From contig JAIXSD010000207.1 in NCBI GenBank assembly GCA_027484885.1, positions 1 to 7,425 on the forward strand: 7,425 bases of DNA, in the 5' to 3' direction. This stretch comes from Rubrivivax sp. (GTDB lineage: Bacteria > Pseudomonadota > Gammaproteobacteria > Burkholderiales > Burkholderiaceae_C). This document shows, piece by piece, positions 1 through 6,779 of this stretch (the stretch's first letter is position 1; every line of letters begins with the position of its first letter). A program made the position numbers and the translations under genes. Below the pieces are notes generated by a model. That model saw nothing but the letters and a program-made list of their open reading frames with translations, made no database searches and was not told the origin of the DNA.

Positions 1-3000
1 AGTGATCTGATCCTGCAGCCACTGCAAGTAACGCGGCGAGGGGTTCCGGTCGATGCAACAGATAGCCCTGCGCGTAGTCCACGCCAATCAGCTTCAACCG
101 GCTCAAAGCGTCAGTGCTGTCCACGAACTCCGCCACCGTCTTGATGCCCATCAGCTGCGCGACGTCGACGAAGCAGCGCACGGCGGCGTCGTCCAAGGCG
201 TCCGTCACCAGGTTGCGGATGTATTGGCCGTCGATCTTGAGGTAGTCCACCGGCAGGGCCTTTAGATAGCCAAAAGATGAGGCGCCTGCGCCGAAGTCGT
301 CGAGCGACACCTTTACACCCGCAGCACGGACCTGGCCAATGAACACCGCCGCGTCCGCGAGGTTGGTCACTGCAGCCGTTTCAGTGATCTCGAGGCAAAG
401 CCTCTGGCATACAGCTGCCCCTGCGTCTGCGAGCAGCTCGAGAACCCAGCCATGAAAAGCACGGTCACCCACGGACCGCCCGGACAGATTGATGCTCAGG
501 CTCTCGATGCAGCAAGGCTCGGGGAGACTGCGAAGCCAGGAGATCGACCTGCTCAAGACCCAGCGGTCAACGCGCGAGACCAGATGGAACCGCTCGGCCG
601 CCGGCAGGAACGAGCCGGGTTGCACCAGCGACCCGTCGTCATTGCGCATGCGCAGTAGCACTTCTGCATGAACGCCCTGCGCCTGGCCCTTCAAGCACTC
701 GATGCGCTGTGCAAACAGCTCAAAGCCATCCTGGTCCAGCGCAATCTCGATGCGTGACGTCCATTGAATCTCGTGACTGCGGGCCCGCATGGCGGCGTCG
801 GTATCGAACCAGGCATGGACCCGATTTCGCCCTGCCTCCTTCGCCGCATAGCAGGAGGTGTCGGCGGCCTGCTGGATCGCCGCCGTGCTGGCCCAGCGTT
901 TGTCCACCGGCACTAAGCCGATGCTCGTGCCGATACGAAACCGGCGGTCCTCGTGGATGAAGCGGAAATCGTCCATGCGATCGCAGATCTTCTGCGCCAC
1001 ACGGGCCGCCTGATCCATCGTGCAGTGCTCGAGGATGATCGCGAACTCGTCACCACCGAGGCGAGCCAGTGTGTCGCGTGCCCGCACGGCATCGGCCAGG
1101 AGCTTGCTGACCTGTTGCAGGAGCTGGTCGCCCACTGAGTGGCCGCAGGCATCGTTGACCAGCTTGAACTGGTCCAGGTCGATGTACATCAGCGCGTGCT
1201 GGCTGTCGTTCTCCTGGGCATGCCGCAACGTGCGGAGCATGCGCGTCTCGAACTCGGCGCGATTGACCAAGCCAGTCAGCGCGTCGTGGGTCGCGCGGTA
1301 GGTCATCTCGCCACTGAGGCGGCGCTGTTCGCTCACGTCATGGAACACGAGCACCACGCCCAGCATCTCGCCCTGGGCATTCAAGATGGGTGCAGCCGAG
1401 TCCTGGATGCCGTACTCGGTGCCGTCTTTGGAGATCAGTAGCGTCTGGTGTGCCAGGCCGACGATCCGCCCTTCGGCCATGCAGGCGGCCACGGGGTCCG
1501 GCGCCATGTCGCGCGTCTCTTCATTGACGATGTGAAACACCTGCATCAAAGGCCGCCCCAGCGCCTCGGAGGACAGCCATCCCGTCATGCGCTCTGCCAC
1601 GGGATTGAGCCAGCTGATGAGGCCCGCGGCATCAGTCGTGATGACGGCGTCACCGATCGAGCGCAGCGTCACGCGCATCAGCTCGTGCTGGTCCGCCAGC
1701 TGCATGCTCAACTTGGCAAGCACCTCATCGCGGCGCTTGCGCTCTGAGATGTCGATGTGGATGCCGTAGACCCACTCTGGCCGCCCATCGGGCGTGCGTG
1801 TGATCAGCCGCCCGCGGTCCTCGACCCAGATCCAGTGCCCGTCCCGATGGCGCAACCGGACCTCGGTGATGTAGGCGTCCGAGCGGCCCGCGAAGTGCTC
1901 GCGCAACAGCGTTCTCGTGTTGGGCAGTTCATCGGGATGCGCGATGTCGGCTCGGAACTGGTTGGTCACGGCGCCGAGCTCATCGAGGGACCATCCGAGG
2001 ATGATCGCCCAACGCGAGTTGACGATCACCTCGCCGGTCTGTACGTTCCACTCCCAGGTGCCGGCATTCGTGCTCTCGATGAGGTTGCGCAGTCGCTCGT
2101 GTTCGCGAGCCAGCTCGCGTTCTGCGCGGCGGCGCAATGTCACGTCCTGGATGAGGGACAGGCTGCGTTCGCCGTGGCCTTGGTCATCGCGCTCAAGGAT
2201 CGCCGACAGGAGCACGTCGATGATCTCTCCGCCCTTGGTGACCATCTCGTAAGGCACGTCGTCGCAGCGGCCCACCTTGAAAAACTCGGGCAGCACCTGC
2301 TCGCGCGCCAGCCGGCGGGAGTTTTCGGTGAGGAAGTCAGTGACGGGGCGACCGACCACTTCGCTTCTTTCATAGCCCAGGCGGGCCAACCACGCGTCAC
2401 TGACGTGCAGCAGGCACCCTTGTGAATCGATGGAATGAAGCAGGGCCGGCGTGGTTTCGTACATCGAGCGCAAGCGCCCTTTTGTCACCAACAGAGCTCG
2501 CTGCTGCTCTTTGCGTACGCTGATCTCCTGCACGGTTCCTCGCAGTCCTGTGACCTGACCAGCCGTATCTCGGACCACTTCGCCTCGCGCTTCCACCCAG
2601 CCTGTCGATCCGTCGGGGAGGCAGTACCTGAGTTCCATCTCGTACGGCCGGCCGGAGGAGAGGGCGGACTCAACCTGGCGGCGCAGTTGATCGAAGTCCT
2701 CCGTGAGATACAGCCCTGACTGCTCGACGAAGCTGGGTGCTGGTCCAGTCGGATCCCGCCCAAAAATGACAAGGAGCTGAGGTGACCAAGCGACAACATC
2801 GCCCTCGACCCGCCAAGTCCAGCTGCCGATCTGGCCCAGTCGCTGGGCTTCTTCCAGCACCAACTGGCTTTCCTTGAGGGCGGTCACATCGTTGACCAGC
2901 ACAAAGAAGCCCTGAACTTCACCGTCAACAAGGTCGGGCAGGTAGTGTGCCAACGTGTAGCCGGTGCTGCCGTCTGCTTTGATCAGCCTGCGCTCGAAGA

Positions 3001-3622
3001 TTTGCTCGTGCCCGGCGAGCGCACCCAGGATGTACGGCTCATTCATTGCGAAGACGCTCTCGCCCAGCAGGTCGCGCAGCGACGTACCGATCAGTTGGTC
3101 AGGATGCCGGCCGAACCATTCGAGATAGGCCTTGTTTGCGAAGCGGCATTGCAGCCCCTTGTCCCAGTAAGCGACGAGCCCGGGAATCGCATCCGTAACG
3201 CCCTTGATGAATCGCTGGTTCTGCAAAAGCGCCTGGCTCCGGGACTCAGCCAGGTTTCGCTGCTCAACCAATTCGGCTTCGAAACGGTGCCGATCGACCG
3301 CTGCGAAGAGCGTCCAGTAGTAGGCCGGCGCGCCTTGGTGCTGTCCCAGCCGGGCATTCAGGAGAACCGGCAACCGGGTGCTGCCTTCGCCCTTGATCTG
3401 CAGGTGGATCTCGTTCAATCGCCGGTCGCGCAACAACGTTGGCCAGAGATGCGTCTGCAGAAAAATCCGACTGGCGGGCGGTAGCAGGTCTTCGATCGAA
3501 CCACCCACCAAGCCGTCCCGCGGCGCCCCGATCAGTTCAGCCAGACCGGCATTCACGCCCAGGACGCGTCCCGCGCGATCGGTGATCACGACCGCACAAG
3601 GGAGCTCGTCCAGAAGGCTCAT
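1..3622 (-). CDS. Multi-PAS GGDEF-EAL cyclic-di-GMP signalling protein (C-terminus beyond window)
   Basis: The frame is open from ATG at 3622 to base 1, giving 1207 residues with the C-terminal end missing. I see about six PAS folds: residues 5-110, 137-247, 256-368, 380-495, 507-627 and 648-765, joined by short charged helices such as 110-136. No membrane segment or signal peptide is visible, so it is probably a cytoplasmic sensor. The GGDEF domain (about 772-938) has the DALTGLVNR start, metal-binding DLDQFK, a canonical GGDEF at 856-860 and an RxxD inhibitory site (R847, D850) five residues before it. The EAL domain (about 953-1200) has EVL at 987-989 in place of EAL, N1045, E1078, DDFGAGASS at 1108-1116, K1129, E1165 and Q1185. 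Every catalytic position I can check is kept, so both cyclic-di-GMP synthesis and hydrolysis are plausible. The start is fixed by an in-frame TGA (the stop of the upstream hydrolase gene) six codons earlier. The Shine-Dalgarno match is weak, which suggests translational coupling. The N-terminal PAS resembles that of RsbP. Confidence 0.95.
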   Translation of the reverse strand, partial: MSLLDELPCAVVITDRAGRVLGVNAGLAELIGAPRDGLVGGSIEDLLPPASRIFLQTHLWPTLLRDRRLNEIHLQIKGEGSTRLPVLLNARLGQHQGAPAYYWTLFAAVDRHRFEAELVEQRNLAESRSQALLQNQRFIKGVTDAIPGLVAYWDKGLQCRFANKAYLEWFGRHPDQLIGTSLRDLLGESVFAMNEPYILGALAGHEQIFERRLIKADGSTGYTLAHYLPDLVDGEVQGFFVLVNDVTALKESQLVLEEAQRLGQIGSWTWRVEGDVVAWSPQLLVIFGRDPTGPAPSFVEQSGLYLTEDFDQLRRQVESALSSGRPYEMELRYCLPDGSTGWVEARGEVVRDTAGQVTGLRGTVQEISVRKEQQRALLVTKGRLRSMYETTPALLHSIDSQGCLLHVSDAWLARLGYERSEVVGRPVTDFLTENSRRLAREQVLPEFFKVGRCDDVPYEMVTKGGEIIDVLLSAILERDDQGHGERSLSLIQDVTLRRRAERELAREHERLRNLIESTNAGTWEWNVQTGEVIVNSRWAIILGWSLDELGAVTNQFRADIAHPDELPNTRTLLREHFAGRSDAYITEVRLRHRDGHWIWVEDRGRLITRTPDGRPEWVYGIHIDISERKRRDEVLAKLSMQLADQHELMRVTLRSIGDAVITTDAAGLISWLNPVAERMTGWLSSEALGRPLMQVFHIVNEETRDMAPDPVAACMAEGRIVGLAHQTLLISKDGTEYGIQDSAAPILNAQGEMLGVVLVFHDVSEQRRLSGEMTYRATHDALTGLVNRAEFETRMLRTLRHAQENDSQHALMYIDLDQFKLVNDACGHSVGDQLLQQVSKLLADAVRARDTLARLGGDEFAIILEHCTMDQAARVAQKICDRMDDFRFIHEDRRFRIGTSIGLVPVDKRWASTAAIQQAADTSCYAAKEAGRNRVHAWFDTDAAMRARSHEIQWTSRIEIALDQDGFELFAQRIECLKGQAQGVHAEVLLRMRNDDGSLVQPGSFLPAAERFHLVSRVDRWVLSRSISWLRSLPEPCCIESLSINLSGRSVGDRAFHGWVLELLADAGAAVCQRLCLEITETAAVTNLADAAVFIGQVRAAGVKVSLDDFGAGASSFGYLKALPVDYLKIDGQYIRNLVTDALDDAAVRCFVDVAQLMGIKTVAEFVDSTDALSRLKLIGVDYAQGYLLHRPEPLAALLAVAAGSDH

Positions 3623-3637
3623 CGGGCGCCGGTGCTC

Positions 3638-4453
3638 TCAAGCAAATGCTTCGGCTGGCGTCATGTACTGACGCATGGCCTCGATGACCAGCGCCGGGTT
3701 GCTCAAATGCGCACAGTGCCCTTCGACATCCAGGATCTGCAAGGTGCTTTGCGGCATGTGGGCGTTCATGTATTCACCCACGCCCAGAGGTGCCAGGTTG
3801 TCGTTGCGGTGCTGCAGCAGGAGGGACGGTACGGGCACGCGATGCAGATCCGCACGGTTGTCCGCAAAGAACGTGGCGCGCGCGAACACACGTGCCACTG
3901 CCGGGTCCGTCGAGCAGAAGCTGGCGTTCAATGTGCTTGCCACCGCATCACCTCCGGAGGCACCGGCCACGACAGGCGCAAGGTATTGCGCCCAGCCCAT
4001 GTAGTTCTGGTCCAGCAACGACAGCAAGCCCTCGAGGTCTTCGCGCTCGAACCCCCCCATGTAGGACGGAGGGTCATTCAAGAACGACGGCGAGGGTCCC
4101 ACCAGAATGAGCCGATCGAACAGTTCCGGGCGCTTGATCGATGCCAGCATGCCAATGCTGCAGCTCACGGAATGACCGACGAACGTCACTTCTTCCGTCA
4201 GGCCCAGCGCATCACAAATCTCCAGCACGTCACGCGCATAGCCCCTGAGGTCGGCATAGCGCATCGGATCGAAGGCGCTGCGGTCGGAATGGCCGCTGCC
4301 GACGTAGTCGAAGATGACTTGGCGGTGGGTATGGGCAAAAGCTGGCAGGATGTGGCTCCACATTTCCCGGTTACAGCCGAAGCCATGGGCGTAGAGCAAA
4401 ACCGGCCCCCCGTGTCCCACGACTTCGACGTTGTTGCGCTTGAGAACGTTCAT
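3638..4453 (-). CDS. RsbQ-like alpha/beta hydrolase
   Basis: This is a 271-residue alpha/beta-fold hydrolase, close to the 269 residues of Bacillus RsbQ as I recall it. The nucleophile elbow is FVGHSVS with Ser95. The acid is Asp218 in QHRNDNLAP and the base is His246 in VEGHCAHLS. Each sits one residue before the RsbQ triad (96/219/247). Further RsbQ-like blocks are HGFGCN near residue 23, IFDYVGSGHSD at 47-57, MLASIKRPELF at 102-112, VGPSPSFLNDPP at 118-129 and FCSTDP at 179-184. RsbQ is thought to act on or deliver a small hydrophobic ligand that activates the PAS domain of RsbP; the plant receptors D14 and KAI2 belong to the same wider family. I chose the start at 4453 because GAAAGG lies four bases upstream and the protein then begins like RsbQ; an in-frame ATG at 4471 has no Shine-Dalgarno. 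The stop lies 15 bases before the PAS-GGDEF-EAL start, so the two genes form an operon. The substrate is unknown. Confidence 0.93.
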   Translation of the reverse strand: MNVLKRNNVEVVGHGGPVLLYAHGFGCNREMWSHILPAFAHTHRQVIFDYVGSGHSDRSAFDPMRYADLRGYARDVLEICDALGLTEEVTFVGHSVSCSIGMLASIKRPELFDRLILVGPSPSFLNDPPSYMGGFEREDLEGLLSLLDQNYMGWAQYLAPVVAGASGGDAVASTLNASFCSTDPAVARVFARATFFADNRADLHRVPVPSLLLQHRNDNLAPLGVGEYMNAHMPQSTLQILDVEGHCAHLSNPALVIEAMRQYMTPAEAFA

Positions 4454-4840
4454 GGAACCTTTCATGGGCATCGTGGTCGCGGTGCGGCAAGCGTTGCAGA
4501 GGGGCTGTCTGCCCGGTCGAGAATCGTGGCGTTTGCCGAACCTTAGGATGCCAGCCCAATTGTGGTGCCGTTCGACGCGCTCCGCCAGCTTGACCCTGTG
4601 AATGGAAACAGGACTCGTAACAGGCTTTCCCGTGCCTGACAGCTGGGCCGCGGAGCAGGAGTTGAGCGATCCGGCTCAGTGGTTCCGACCTGCAAGTGGC
4701 GCACGGCAGCTGCGATGTCGGTATGCAAGCAGTCCAATCGCGAAAAAGGTCGCACTGCGTGCTGCATCGCCAGCGCCTTGTCGCAAACGCCAGTGGCAGC
4801 TGCCGGCAAGAATGTCGTGCAGTGCGTCACGGTCCTCGCC
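4454..4840. other. Divergent spacer between the hydrolase operon and the SRPBCC gene, no gene recognised
   Basis: These 387 bases separate two genes pointing away from each other, so promoters for both should lie here. I could not find a convincing -35/-10 pair or sigma-54 site on either strand. Short open frames exist on both strands (for example plus from 4602 and minus from 4842), but none shows a recognisable domain or a ribosome binding site. Their composition is like reading high-GC DNA out of frame. The stretch may hold a decayed gene or regulatory DNA; I cannot tell which. Confidence 0.5.
4458..4463 (-). promoter_or_regulatory. Ribosome binding site that decides the hydrolase start
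   Basis: GAAAGG on the minus strand lies four bases before the ATG at 4453. The alternative ATGs at 4465 and 4471 have no comparable purine run, so this site favours the 271-residue form. Confidence 0.55.
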
Positions 4841-5356
4841 ATGGTTCAAGCCCCAGTCAGCGACGAAGAGTCCCTGCATCCGGTCGCCCCCGTCTTCCGG
4901 ACGCTTGTCTTGCCGGTGCCGCGAGAGCGTGCGTTTGAACTCTTCACGCACGAGGCTCATCGCTGGTGGAGCCCAATAGCCGGTGCCAGCCCTACTGGCA
5001 CACCTTGGGCGGCATTGTTTCTTGAGACAACCCCCGGTGGCCGTTGGTATGAGCGGGACCAGGATGGCAATGAGCATGAGTGGGGCCGCGTTACTTCGGT
5101 CGATCCGCCCCATCGCGTCACTGTCGACTGGCGCTTCCAAGGGTGGGCTGTGCAAGCCCGCGCAGAGCTTGAGCTGTGCTTCGTGCCCATCGACGTGGCT
5201 CGTTCCAGGATGACGCTCGAACATCGGATAGATCCTCATTCGTGCACCGACATGAGCGGAGCGCGAGACGTCGTCACCCACGCATGGCGCGGGTTGCTCT
5301 CCCGCTATGCCAGAGCTTGCCAAAAGGCTGCGAATGGGCAGCGGACTGCAGGCTGA
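4841..5356 (+). CDS. SRPBCC / AHSA1-type domain protein
   Basis: This 171-residue protein has the pattern of small bacterial SRPBCC proteins related to the Aha1 C-terminal domain. A first strand VFRTLVLPVPRERAFELFT (18-36) is followed by the tryptophan-rich RWWSP (41-45), then GGRWYERDQDGNEHEWGRV (66-84), VDPPHRVTVDW (87-97), a strand RSRMTLEHRI (121-130) and a C-terminal helix WRGLLSRYARACQ (149-161). The fold forms a hydrophobic pocket for small ligands. Its members have varied roles, so no substrate can be named. No signal peptide or membrane segment is seen, and it should be cytosolic. The ATG at 4841 fits where family similarity begins, but its Shine-Dalgarno is poor. GTG at 4817 or an in-frame ATG further upstream (4679 or 4715) are alternatives. 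A long minus-strand frame overlaps it but carries no recognisable domain. It stands alone: no ArsR-type regulator, a frequent neighbour of this family, is visible. Confidence 0.85.
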   Translation: MVQAPVSDEESLHPVAPVFRTLVLPVPRERAFELFTHEAHRWWSPIAGASPTGTPWAALFLETTPGGRWYERDQDGNEHEWGRVTSVDPPHRVTVDWRFQGWAVQARAELELCFVPIDVARSRMTLEHRIDPHSCTDMSGARDVVTHAWRGLLSRYARACQKAANGQRTAG

Positions 5357-5439
5357 GTCAATTTGGCGTCCTTCCAATGCCAATGACCGCTATCGCTTGC
5401 AGCGGACGCTCAAACAAAAGGTGCGAACGACGGCAACCA

Positions 5440-5469
5440 GCGGCGGATTCAACCGGTCATCGCAACACA
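5440..5469 (+). repeat. IS30 terminal inverted repeat, left (transposase 3' side)
   Basis: These 30 bases are the exact reverse complement of 6643-6672. The repeat contains the core GATTCAACCGGTCATCGCAA. The last codons and TGA stop of the transposase (5449-5451) lie inside it, so the gene runs right into the end of the element. Confidence 0.92.
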
Positions 5470-6609
5470 TTCGCTGAATCGCTCAGCGGGCGTTTTGAAG
5501 CCGAGCGTCTTGCGTGGCCTCTCGTTCAATTGTCTGGCGATCGCGTTGAGCTGGTGTTGTGAGTAGCCCGAGATGTCGATGCCCTTGGGCAGGTACTGCC
5601 TGAGCAGCCCGTTGGTGTTCTCGTTGCTGCCCCGCTGCCAAGGGCTTTGCGGGTCACAGAAGTAAACCTGGATGTCGGTGGCCATCGTGAATCGCTTGTG
5701 CCCATGCATCTCGGTACCTCGATCCCAGGTGAGCGATTTGTAGAGCTCCTGTGGCAGCTTGCGGGCATGCTTGATGAGCGCATTGACGACCGTCTGCGAG
5801 TCTTTGCCGTCTAACTTCACCAGCATCACGTATCGCGTCTGACGCTCGACCAGCGTCGCGATCTGGCTGTTGCCGCTGCCGAAGACCAGGTCACCTTCCC
5901 AATGCCCAGGCACCGCGCGGTCCTCGGCTGACGCAGGCCGCTCGCTGATCGAGACCGCGTCGACGATCTGGCCATGGATCGCTGTCTTCTGGGTGTACGA
6001 ACGAGAGCGCCGCATGCCGCGCGTGCGCCGCAGATGCTCCAGCAGCTCCTTCTTCAAGGCGCCGCGCGCTTGAATGAACAGGCTGCGGTAGATCGTCTCG
6101 TGTGACACGTGAAGGCGCTGGTCGTTCGGATAAGTATGCTTGAGCCAGCCAGCGATCTGCTCGGGCGACCACAGCATCCGAAGCATGTCCGACACGACAC
6201 GAGCCAGCGCTCGGTTCTTGGCCAGCTTGCAGAGTTTCGGCCGCAGGGCGCGCTGCCATGCAGCCTGGTCTGCCAAGGTTGCTCGATAGCCGTGCTGGCC
6301 ACCGTTGCGACCAACCTCCCGGCTGATGGTCGACGGCGCTCTGCCGAGGCGAGCAGCAATTGAACGCATCGACTGACCAACCGTCAGCGCACGTGAGATT
6401 TCTTCTCGTTCTGCCAGCGTCAGCGCTGTCGCGCAGCGACGACGCTCAGGCGGCCGAATGCCGCCCGTCTTCGACAGGATGCCCTGGATCGAGTTATGCG
6501 GCCGATCAAACAGCTTGCCGATCTCGTGAAGCGTCCAGCCGTCCTTCCAGCGCTCCCACATCAATGCCTTTTGCGCGGCGGTGTAGTACGTCCGTGTCCG
6601 GTACTTCAT
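5449..6609 (-). CDS. IS30-family transposase
   Basis: This 386-residue DDE transposase cuts and joins the ends of its own element. An N-terminal helix-turn-helix region (about 10-50) is followed by a second, typical IS30 helix-turn-helix, SMRSIAARLGRAPSTISREV (80-99), used for end binding. The catalytic core has D240 in GHWEGDLVFG, D296 in LTWDRGTEM and E330 in QRGSNENTNGLLRQYLPKG. Thirty-three residues separate the last two, the IS30 signature. The C-terminus RPRKTLGFKTPAERF is also typical. I chose the ATG at 6609 because AGAAGGAG lies eight bases upstream; the open frame continues to 6945, but that extension crosses the inverted repeat and leaves the element. The gene looks complete with no frameshift. 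Confidence 0.96.
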   Translation of the reverse strand: MKYRTRTYYTAAQKALMWERWKDGWTLHEIGKLFDRPHNSIQGILSKTGGIRPPERRRCATALTLAEREEISRALTVGQSMRSIAARLGRAPSTISREVGRNGGQHGYRATLADQAAWQRALRPKLCKLAKNRALARVVSDMLRMLWSPEQIAGWLKHTYPNDQRLHVSHETIYRSLFIQARGALKKELLEHLRRTRGMRRSRSYTQKTAIHGQIVDAVSISERPASAEDRAVPGHWEGDLVFGSGNSQIATLVERQTRYVMLVKLDGKDSQTVVNALIKHARKLPQELYKSLTWDRGTEMHGHKRFTMATDIQVYFCDPQSPWQRGSNENTNGLLRQYLPKGIDISGYSQHQLNAIARQLNERPRKTLGFKTPAERFSECVAMTG

Positions 6610-6617
6610 CTGCAACA

Positions 6618-6625
6618 CTCCTTCT
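6618..6625 (-). promoter_or_regulatory. Transposase ribosome binding site
   Basis: AGAAGGAG on the minus strand, eight bases before the ATG at 6609, is the strongest Shine-Dalgarno in the window and fixes the start. Just upstream, CTGCC-CA-GGCAG (6635-6624) forms a 5-bp inverted repeat that overlaps it by two bases. The two-base spacer is too short for an ordinary loop, so a structural role is doubtful. Confidence 0.75.
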
Positions 6626-6642
6626 GCCTGGGCAGTGGTTAG

Positions 6643-6672
6643 TGTGTTGCGATGACCGGTTGAATCCGCCGC
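6643..6672 (-). repeat. IS30 terminal inverted repeat, right (transposase 5' side)
   Basis: This is the partner of 5440-5469 with 30 of 30 bases matching in reverse complement. Similarity stops at once on both sides. It lies 33 bases upstream of the transposase ATG, so the transposase promoter probably overlaps it. Confidence 0.92.
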
Positions 6673-6779
6673 CTGAAGCAGCCGCAGGGCCTTTACCGCC
6701 AGCAGATCAATGCAAGCCGCATCGCCACGCCCCCTGAAACCGAATCCCGAGCGGTTGGGCGTCGTGAACGAAGGCAGAC

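Larger units (their letters stand above)
5440..6672 (-). mobile_element. IS30-family insertion sequence, about 1.23 kb
   Basis: The element is bounded by 30-bp perfect terminal inverted repeats (5440-5469 and 6643-6672) and carries one intact transposase gene on the minus strand. Size, a single open frame, long inverted repeats and a D,D(33)E enzyme all fit IS30. The exact ends are uncertain. The outer gcggc of each repeat could be flanking target sequence; if the true ends are at GGATTC (5445 and 6667), the flanking dinucleotide is GC on both sides. That would match the 2-3 bp duplications of this family, but a two-base match could be chance. It lies between the 3' end of the SRPBCC gene and the broken Trp-rich gene. 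Identical ends and an intact transposase suggest recent or still active movement. Confidence 0.93.

Noticed and set aside
1757..2425. A 222-codon plus-strand open frame opposite the PAS-GGDEF-EAL gene, and others like it at 1139, 1448 and 2945
   Set aside because: All are codon-for-codon antisense to the real gene and arise from its strong G/C third-position bias. None has a recognisable domain, and the minus strand carries PAS, GGDEF and EAL motifs in the right order.
3632..4546. A 304-codon plus-strand open frame opposite the RsbQ-like hydrolase
   Set aside because: It is a shadow: the minus strand gives a complete alpha/beta hydrolase with triad, while this frame has no family features.
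4500..4580. TGGCA/TTCGGCA-like elements upstream of the hydrolase, considered as a sigma-54 promoter
   Set aside because: The GG and GC dinucleotides are 14 bases apart instead of 10, so the spacing does not fit, and no sigma-70 pair was convincing either.
4676..5383. A 235-codon minus-strand open frame over the SRPBCC gene
   Set aside because: The plus strand encodes a clear SRPBCC pattern. The minus frame is odd in composition and has no domain I know.
5365..5409. Inverted repeats GCGTCC/GGACGC and CCGCT/AGCGG in the spacer between the SRPBCC gene and the IS element, considered as a terminator
   Set aside because: The two stems compete for the same bases, the loops are large or the stems short, and no T run follows. 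There is not enough to call a terminator.
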